Assembly (NCBI GenBank): GCA_025935735.1
Contig: JAICUS010000144.1
Coordinates: 1-11,263 of the forward strand
Origin: Solirubrobacteraceae bacterium
Lineage (GTDB): Bacteria; Actinomycetota; Thermoleophilia; Solirubrobacterales; Solirubrobacteraceae
Direction of reading: 5' to 3'
Length of the DNA: 11,263 nt
Shown: positions 6,330 to 11,263 of the stretch, piece after piece
Layout of the letters: each line of letters begins with the position of its first letter
Position numbering within the stretch: position 1 is the first letter of the stretch
Position numbers and translations under genes: made by a program
Notes under the pieces: generated by a model
What the model was told of the DNA's origin: nothing
The model's input: only the letters and a program-made list of their open reading frames with translations
The model's database searches: none

Positions 6330-6374
6330 GTCGGCAGCGGGAGCCCGCGACTGAAGACAACTAACATTGGGTCA
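6330..6374. promoter_or_regulatory. 45-bp divergent intergenic region, GGDEF-EAL / moaC
   Basis: This is the only spacer between the two divergent genes, so it must hold the moaC promoter and either hold or border that of the GGDEF-EAL gene. It contains a small dyad GCGGG-AG-CCCGC (6337-6348) in the leader of the GGDEF-EAL gene and a TAACAT box for moaC. No convincing promoter for the minus strand was found. Confidence 0.5.
6362..6367 (+). promoter_or_regulatory. Probable -10 box for leaderless moaC
   Basis: TAACAT (fits TAnnnT) ends 7 nt before GTG 6375, so the transcript would begin at the start codon. No -35 hexamer is seen at normal spacing. It matches the TACCAT-N7-GTG arrangement of moaD-moaE. 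Confidence 0.5.
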
Positions 6375-6851
6375 GTGGAGGGAACGCTGACCCATCTCGA
6401 TTCTGGCGGTCGCGCCCGCATGGTCGACGTCAGCCAGAAGGCGGAGACCGTGCGCTGGGCCCGCGCCCGCGCCGTCGTGCGCATGTCGCCGGAGGCCGCG
6501 GCCCGCGTGGCGGCGGGCGACGCGCCCAAGGGCGACGTGGCCACGGTGGCCCGGCTGGCGGCCATCCAGGCGGCCAAGCGGACCGACGAGCTCATCCCGC
6601 TCGCGCACTCGCTGCCGCTCACCCACGTCGCGCCCGACGTCTCGGTGGACGCCGAGGCCGGCACGGTGACGCTCATCGCCGAGGCGCGCACGAGCGCCCG
6701 CACCGGCGTGGAGATGGAGGCGATGGTGGCGTGCAGCGTCGGCGCGCTGGCCGTCTACGACATGGTCAAGGGCATCGAGCCGGGCGTCGTCATCGAGCGG
6801 GTCGAGCTGCTCGACAAGACCGGCGGCAAATCGGACTTCCACCGCACATGA
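6375..6851 (+). CDS. moaC: Cyclic pyranopterin monophosphate synthase MoaC
   Basis: This 158-residue protein is of full family length. It begins MEGTLTHLDSGGRARMVDVS and carries the conserved KGDVATVARLAAIQAAKRTD, the LIPLAHSLPLTHV segment, EARTSARTGVEMEAMVA, YDMVKG and the closing LLDKTGGKSDF. It converts 3',8-cyclo-7,8-dihydro-GTP, made by MoaA, to cPMP. The start is best read as GTG 6375 on a leaderless mRNA. A GGAGGG at 6377-6382 sits 4 nt before a CTG (6387) that would give MTHLDSGG, a less likely rare start. A much longer upstream open frame is only the antisense shadow of the GGDEF-EAL gene. The moaC stop overlaps the moaA start as ATGA, so the two are translationally coupled. Confidence 0.95.
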   Translation: MEGTLTHLDSGGRARMVDVSQKAETVRWARARAVVRMSPEAAARVAAGDAPKGDVATVARLAAIQAAKRTDELIPLAHSLPLTHVAPDVSVDAEAGTVTLIAEARTSARTGVEMEAMVACSVGALAVYDMVKGIEPGVVIERVELLDKTGGKSDFHRT

Positions 6852-7840
6852 GAGAGCCACTGCGCGACGGCCACGGGCGGGACATCGGCGACGTCCGCGT
6901 CTCCGTCACCGACCGCTGCAACTTCCGCTGCCAGTACTGCATGCCCGCCGAGGGCCTGCCGTGGCTGGACCGCGACGAGCTGCTGAGCTACGAGGAGATG
7001 AGCCGCCTCGTGGGCCTGCTGGCCTCGATGGGCGTCCACGACGTGCGGCTGACCGGCGGCGAGCCGCTGGCGCGCCGCGAGCTGTGGCGGCTGGTGGAGC
7101 TGCTCTCCGCCGACCCCAACGTCCACGACCTCTCGCTGACCACCAACGGCTACATGCTCGAGCGCCAGGTGGAGAAGCTGGTCCAGGCCGGCCTGCGGCG
7201 CGTCAACGTCTCGCTGGACGCGCTCGCCCCCGACCGCTTCTTCCAGCTCACCCGGCGCAACGCGCTCCAGCAGGTGCTGGAGGGCCTCGCCGCCGCCGAG
7301 CGCCACCCCGAGCTGCGCCCGATCAAGGTCAACGTCGTGGCGCTGCGCGACTTCACCGAGGACGAGGTCGTGCGCTTCGCCGAGTTCGCCCGCAAGCACC
7401 CCTACGAGGTGCGGTTCATCGAGTTCATGCCGCTGGACGCCGACCGCACGTGGTCGCACGACCGCGTCCTGGCCAACGAGGAGGTGCGGCGGCTCATCCA
7501 CGCCGCCTACCCGCTCGAGCCGCTCGGCCGCCAGCGCCACGGCACCGCCCGCCGCTGGCGCTTCGCCGACGGCCAGGGCGAGATCGGCTTCATCTCCCCC
7601 GTCTCGGAGCCGTTCTGCGGCGACTGCAACCGCATCCGGATCACCGCCGAGGGCAAGCTGCGCACCTGCCTGTTCTCGCTGACCGAGACGGACCTCCGCG
7701 GCCCGCTGCGCGCCGGCGCCTCGGATGACGAGCTCGAGCGGATCGTCCGCGCCGCCGTGTGGGAGAAGGAGCTCAAGCACCACGTGAACGACCCGGGCTT
7801 CGTCCAGCCGGTGCGCACCATGTCGCAGATCGGCGGATGA
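6848..7840 (+). CDS. moaA: GTP 3',8-cyclase MoaA (radical SAM)
   Basis: This 330-residue protein performs the first step of Moco synthesis, rearranging GTP to 3',8-cyclo-7,8-dihydro-GTP. The radical-SAM 4Fe-4S site is CNFRCQYC with C24, C28 and C31. The second, substrate-binding cluster is FCGDCNRIRIT to LRTCLF with C257, C260 and C274 (CX2CX13C). RLTGGEPLARREL, TTNGYML and RVNVSLDAL are the standard barrel motifs. The protein ends in Gly-Gly, the conserved C-terminal tail known to be needed for MoaA activity. ATG 6848 overlaps the moaC stop and the final TGA overlaps the moeA ATG, so moaC-moaA-moeA form one coupled operon. Oxygen-sensitive clusters imply the need for protected iron-sulfur assembly even in an aerobe. 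Confidence 0.97.
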   Translation: MREPLRDGHGRDIGDVRVSVTDRCNFRCQYCMPAEGLPWLDRDELLSYEEMSRLVGLLASMGVHDVRLTGGEPLARRELWRLVELLSADPNVHDLSLTTNGYMLERQVEKLVQAGLRRVNVSLDALAPDRFFQLTRRNALQQVLEGLAAAERHPELRPIKVNVVALRDFTEDEVVRFAEFARKHPYEVRFIEFMPLDADRTWSHDRVLANEEVRRLIHAAYPLEPLGRQRHGTARRWRFADGQGEIGFISPVSEPFCGDCNRIRITAEGKLRTCLFSLTETDLRGPLRAGASDDELERIVRAAVWEKELKHHVNDPGFVQPVRTMSQIGG

Positions 7841-9027
7841 AGGACCTCGCCGAGGCGCTCGCGCTCGTCCTCGACGGGATCGAGCCGCTGGAGGCCGAGC
7901 TGGCGCCGATCGGCGCCGCCGCGGGACGCGTCGCCGCCGCCGAGGCGTGCTCGGTGGTCGACCTGCCGCCGTTCGACCGCTCGGCGATGGACGGCTTCGC
8001 CGTGCGGGCGGCCGACGTGGCGGCGGGAGAGTCGCTGCGCGTGCTCGGCGACGCCGCGGCCGGCGGCGCCGCCGTAGCTGCGGTGGAGGCCGGAACCGCC
8101 GTGCGCATCTCCACCGGCGCGGCCATCCCCGCGGGCGCGGACGCGATCCTGCGCGTGGAGGACGCGGACGCCCAGAACGGCGCCGTGCGGGCCACGGCCG
8201 CCGTCGACGCGGGCGCGCACGTGCGCTACCGCGGCGAGGATGTGCACGCCGGCGACGTCCTGGCCCGCCCCGGCGACCGGCTGACGCTGCCGCGCATCTC
8301 CGCGCTCGCCTCGGCCGGCGTGGGCGACGTGACCGTGCACCGCCGCCCGCGGCTGGACCTGATCGTCACCGGGAACGAGCTGTTGCCCGCCGGCGCGCCG
8401 CCCGAGCCGGGCAAGATCCACGAGTCCAACGGGCTGATGGTCCGGCTGCTGGCCGGCGCCGCCGGGGCGGAGATCCGCGACCACGGCGTGATCGGCGACG
8501 ATGCCGAAGCCACTCGCGCGGCGGTCGCGGCGGGTCTGGAGGCGGACGTGCTGGTGGTATCCGGCGGCGTGTCCGTCGGCCCGCACGACCACGTCAAGCC
8601 CGCGTTCGCCGCCTGCGGCGTCGAGGAGGTCTTCTGGCGCGTGCGGATCAAGCCCGGCAAGCCGCTGTGGTTCGGCCGCCGCGGCCGCACGCTGGTGTTC
8701 GGGCTGCCGGGCAACCCGCTGTCGGCGATCGTCGGCACGGCGGTGTTCATCCTCCCCGCGCTGCGGCGCCTGCAGGGCGAGCGCGACGCCGGCCCGCGCC
8801 TGACCCGCGGGCGGCTGGGCGAGCCGGCCGGCCCGTCGGACGGCCGCACGACGTTCCTCACCTCGCGCCTCGTGCGCGCCGCCGACGGCGTGCTGGAGGC
8901 GTTCCCGACCGAGCGCCAGGGCTCCCACATGACCGGCGCGCTGGGCGAGAGCGACGGCTTCGCGGTCGCCCCGCACGGCTCCGGGCCGCTGCCGGCCGGC
9001 GCCGAGGTGGACCTCCTCCTCCTTTAG
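7837..9027 (+). CDS. moeA: Molybdopterin molybdenumtransferase MoeA
   Basis: This 396-residue protein is of normal length for MoeA (gephyrin E-domain family). It shows LPPFDRSAMDGFAVRAAD near residues 44-61, RISTGAAIPAGADAILRVED, VTGNELLPAGAPPEPGKIHE, the molybdopterin-binding VSGGVSVGPHDHVKPAF, and GLPGNPLSAIVGT, then the C-terminal domain IV with QGSHMTGALGESDGFAV. MoeA inserts molybdate into adenylylated molybdopterin. The partner adenylyltransferase (MogA/MoaB) is not in the window and there is no fusion to it here. The ATG at 7837 lies inside the moaA stop (ATGA). After moeA come 41 bp before the transporter gene, with no terminator seen. Confidence 0.96.
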   Translation: MKDLAEALALVLDGIEPLEAELAPIGAAAGRVAAAEACSVVDLPPFDRSAMDGFAVRAADVAAGESLRVLGDAAAGGAAVAAVEAGTAVRISTGAAIPAGADAILRVEDADAQNGAVRATAAVDAGAHVRYRGEDVHAGDVLARPGDRLTLPRISALASAGVGDVTVHRRPRLDLIVTGNELLPAGAPPEPGKIHESNGLMVRLLAGAAGAEIRDHGVIGDDAEATRAAVAAGLEADVLVVSGGVSVGPHDHVKPAFAACGVEEVFWRVRIKPGKPLWFGRRGRTLVFGLPGNPLSAIVGTAVFILPALRRLQGERDAGPRLTRGRLGEPAGPSDGRTTFLTSRLVRAADGVLEAFPTERQGSHMTGALGESDGFAVAPHGSGPLPAGAEVDLLLL

Positions 9028-9052
9028 ACGGTTGACACGCGGGCGGCGGGTC

Positions 9053-9059
9053 GGAGAGG
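9053..9059 (+). promoter_or_regulatory. Shine-Dalgarno for the MMPL transporter
   Basis: GGAGAGG lies 9 nt before ATG 9069 and decides that start. The longer overlapping frame nearby has no transporter-like composition. Confidence 0.65.
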
Positions 9060-9068
9060 GTCGCCCGC

Positions 9069-11189
9069 ATGACACCCGCCACAGGCCGCCTCACGCGGCT
9101 CGCCGAGTTCGCCCACGACCGTCGCCGGCTCGTGCTCGGCGGCTGGATCGCCGCCCTGGTGGTCGTCACGGTGCTCGGCGCCGCCGCCAAGGGCGACTTC
9201 CGGGCGGACTACTCGACGCCCGGCTCGCAGTCGCGGGCGGCGGCGGATCTGCTGAAGGCGCGCTTCCCGGCGCAGTCGCCGGAGACCGTCGACGTCGTCT
9301 GGGTGCGCAAGGCGGGCGCGGACGCCGCCGTGGCCCGGTTCGTGCGCCGGGCGGCGGCGCTGCCCGGCATCGGCGACGCGCCGCCCCTGGCGACCGCGAC
9401 GCGCTCGCCGGACGGCTCGGTGGCCATCCTGCGCCTGCCGCTCACCGAGCGCGCGCCGAACGTGCCGAAGTCGACCGGCAAGACCCTGCTGGACATGCGG
9501 CGCGCGGCGGCGCGGGACGGCGTGCGGATCGAGCTCGACGGCGAGGTCATCCAGACCGCCCAGCAGGGGCCGATCTCCTCCGAGGCGCTCGGCCTGACCG
9601 TGGCCGCGCTCATCCTGCTCGTCTCGCTCGGCACGCTGATCGCCGCCGGGCTGCCGCTGCTGCTGGCGCTGTTCGGGCTGGGGATCTCGACGGCGCTGAT
9701 CGGCATCCTCGCCGCGGTCATCGACACGCCCGACTGGTCGGTGACGATGGCGGCGATGCTGGGCATCGGCGTCGGGATCGACTACGCGCTGCTCATCCTC
9801 ACCCGCTTCCGGGCGGCGATGGCGCTGGGGGCCGCGCCGCGGGCGGCGGTCGTGGAGGCCGTCTCCACCGCCGGCCGCAGCGTGCTCGTGGCGGGCACGA
9901 CCGTGGTCATCTCGCTGCTCGGCCTGTTCGCCATGGGGCTGTCGTACCTCTACGGCGTGGCCATCGCGGCGATCGTGGCGGTGCTGGTGGTGATGGCCGG
10001 CGCGCTGACGCTGCTGCCCGCGCTGCTGGCCTTCTCGGCGCGCAAGATCGAGAGGCTGCGGGTGCCGTTCGTGCACCACAAGGACACCGAGAGCCCGCTG
10101 GCCGCGCGCTGGAGCCGCTGGATCCAGGGCCGCCCGTGGCCGGCGACGATCGTCGCCGTCGTCGTGCTGCTGGCCTTGGCCGCGCCGGCCCTGGGCCTGA
10201 AGCTGGGCTTCCCGGACTTCGGCAACGACCCGTCGGGAACGACCACCCGCGCGGCGTACCAGCTGGTGGCGCAGAAGTTCGGGCCCGGGTTCAACGGCCC
10301 GCTGCTGCTCGTGTCCTCCACCCGGAACCAGGACGGCGTCACACGGCTCGCCGCGCTCGTGCGCCGCGACCCGGGGATCGCGAGCGTGCAGCCGCCGGTG
10401 TTCAACCCGGCGCGCGACACGGCGATCGTCACGGCCACGCCGCGCTACTCGCCGCAGGCCGATGCCACCCGGGATCTGGTCAAGCGCCTGCGCGACGGCC
10501 GCCTGCGCGCCGCGGGCGTGCCGGTGCTGATCGGCGGCCGCACGGCCGAGGCGATCGACCAGGCCGCGACCACCAAGGCGCGGCTGCCGCTGTTCATCGG
10601 CGTGGTCGTCGGGCTCTCGCTGCTGCTGTTGCTGACCGCGTTCCGCTCGGTGGTGGTGGCGATCAAGGCCGCGATCATGAACCTGTTGAGCGTGGGCGCG
10701 GCCTACGGCGTCGTGACGATCCTGGCCGGCGGAGGCACGCTGGGCAAGCTCGTCGGGATCGACACCGAGACGCCCGTGCCGCCGTTCATCCCGGTGATCA
10801 TGTTCGCGGTCCTGTTCGGGCTCTCGATGGACTACGAGGTGTTCCTGCTCTCGCGCATCCGCGAGGAGTGGCTGCGCCGCGGCGACACCGCGGCGGCGGT
10901 CACGGCGGGGCTCACCCGCACCGCGCGGGTGATCTCGGCGGCGGCGGCGATCATGATCGTGGTCTTCGGCGCGCTGGCCATCAGCCCCGAGGTGTTCCTG
11001 AAGCTGATCGGCCTCGGCCTGGCCACGGCGGTCCTGGTCGACGCGACGATCGTCCGGCTCGTGCTGGTGCCGGCGGTGATGCAGCTGCTGGGCGACGCCA
11101 ACTGGTGGATGCCCCGCTGGCTGGACCGCGTGCTGCCCAGGCCGGCCCTCGAGGAGGCCGAGCCGGCCCGCAGGCCCGTCACCGTCTGA
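9069..11189 (+). CDS. MMPL-family RND transporter
   Basis: This 706-residue membrane protein has the two-fold repeated RND layout: a first membrane helix (about 22-41), an extracytoplasmic domain (42-170), a helix bundle (175-330), a second lone helix (about 357-376), a second extracytoplasmic domain (377-510) and a final helix bundle (515-670). The proton-relay Asp-Tyr pairs are present in both halves: D238-Y239 in GIGVGIDYALLILTRFR and D588-Y589 in FGLSMDYEVFLLSRIREE. The protein should be a proton-driven exporter of lipids or hydrophobic compounds, as in mycobacterial MmpL and related actinobacterial proteins; the substrate is unknown. It is 41 bp downstream of moeA with its own ribosome binding site, so read-through from the Moco operon is possible but a functional link is not shown. 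The two halves and all motifs look intact. Confidence 0.94.
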   Translation: MTPATGRLTRLAEFAHDRRRLVLGGWIAALVVVTVLGAAAKGDFRADYSTPGSQSRAAADLLKARFPAQSPETVDVVWVRKAGADAAVARFVRRAAALPGIGDAPPLATATRSPDGSVAILRLPLTERAPNVPKSTGKTLLDMRRAAARDGVRIELDGEVIQTAQQGPISSEALGLTVAALILLVSLGTLIAAGLPLLLALFGLGISTALIGILAAVIDTPDWSVTMAAMLGIGVGIDYALLILTRFRAAMALGAAPRAAVVEAVSTAGRSVLVAGTTVVISLLGLFAMGLSYLYGVAIAAIVAVLVVMAGALTLLPALLAFSARKIERLRVPFVHHKDTESPLAARWSRWIQGRPWPATIVAVVVLLALAAPALGLKLGFPDFGNDPSGTTTRAAYQLVAQKFGPGFNGPLLLVSSTRNQDGVTRLAALVRRDPGIASVQPPVFNPARDTAIVTATPRYSPQADATRDLVKRLRDGRLRAAGVPVLIGGRTAEAIDQAATTKARLPLFIGVVVGLSLLLLLTAFRSVVVAIKAAIMNLLSVGAAYGVVTILAGGGTLGKLVGIDTETPVPPFIPVIMFAVLFGLSMDYEVFLLSRIREEWLRRGDTAAAVTAGLTRTARVISAAAAIMIVVFGALAISPEVFLKLIGLGLATAVLVDATIVRLVLVPAVMQLLGDANWWMPRWLDRVLPRPALEEAEPARRPVTV

Positions 11190-11204
11190 CGGCGTAGTCG
11201 CAGC

Positions 11205-11263
11205 TCACCGCTTGCGACCCCCGCCGAACAGCCGCTTGATCCGCTCCCACAGCACCGACCAGA
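11205..11263 (-). CDS. C-terminus of a converging gene (cut by window edge), unknown
   Basis: On the minus strand the window edge is open and reads WSVLWERIKRLFGGGRKR before a TGA at 11205-11207. The amphipathic, basic tail and the convergent placement 15 bp past the transporter stop fit the end of a real gene, possibly one with a membrane-adjacent tail. Eighteen residues are too few to name it, and a chance open frame is possible. Confidence 0.5.
   Translation of the reverse strand, partial: WSVLWERIKRLFGGGRKR

Noticed and set aside
6387..6389. CTG start for moaC behind GGAGGG
   Set aside because: The spacing is acceptable, but CTG starts are rare and the GTG 6375 with a -10 box at leaderless distance explains the site better; kept as an alternative only.
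4044..6851. 935-codon plus-strand open frame reading into moaC
   Set aside because: Everything before about 6375 is antisense to the GGDEF-EAL and MoaD-MoaE genes and is low-complexity Arg/Ala/Gly/His sequence; only its last 158 codons are real (moaC).
9032..9037. Perfect TTGACA before the transporter as a -35 box
   Set aside because: No -10-like hexamer lies 16-19 bp downstream (that stretch is GGAGAGG), and the same GGTTGACAC occurs at 2861 between convergent genes where no plus-strand promoter is needed.
9032..11197. 721-codon frame overlapping the MMPL transporter
   Set aside because: It lacks membrane segments and is Arg/Ala/Gly-rich; the overlapping frame has complete RND motifs and a ribosome binding site.

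Overview
The window is uniformly GC-rich (clearly above 70 % by eye), densely packed and largely built of overlapping genes. It contains no rRNA, tRNA, CRISPR array or insertion sequence that I can see. Strong third-position GC bias, many GTG starts, apparent leaderless transcripts and an MMPL transporter point to an actinobacterium. The combination looks most like the Thermoleophilia / Solirubrobacterales side of the phylum, but that placement is an inference from style, not from a marker gene.

Left part (1-2866, plus strand): the 3' end of a selenium-binding protein 56 / methanethiol oxidase gene; a GTG-started polytopic membrane protein with a Met/His-rich, copper-site-like loop; a secreted HAD-type acid phosphatase with a His-rich insert; and a zinc-dependent alcohol dehydrogenase. 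A divergent bacterial sugar transferase (minus strand, 2852-3409) converges on the dehydrogenase with a 15-bp overlap.

Central part (3526-9027): a molybdenum cofactor (Moco) locus split over two divergent transcription units. On the minus strand lie a fused MoaD-MoaE molybdopterin synthase and a small HTH-plus-Mop (TOBE) protein, probably a molybdate-responsive regulator. On the plus strand lie moaC, moaA and moeA, joined by ATGA stop/start overlaps. A GGDEF-EAL c-di-GMP protein (minus strand, degenerate GGDEF, intact EAL) sits between the two halves. Together the locus encodes GTP to cPMP (MoaA, MoaC), cPMP to molybdopterin (MoaD-MoaE) and molybdate insertion (MoeA). MoaB/MogA, a MoeB-like adenylyltransferase, molybdate transport and any molybdoenzyme are not in the window.

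Right part (9069-11263): an intact MMPL-family RND transporter with a good ribosome binding site, then the last 18 codons of a probable converging minus-strand gene cut by the window edge.

The points most worth a second look are: the matching TA(A/C)CAT-N7-GTG start architecture on both Moco units, suggesting coordinated leaderless transcription; the sugar transferase lacking the catalytic Asp of its family; the Met/His-rich membrane protein beside a copper-dependent-oxidase-type gene; and the Moco/c-di-GMP gene arrangement. I found no clearly new multi-gene defence or mobile system.
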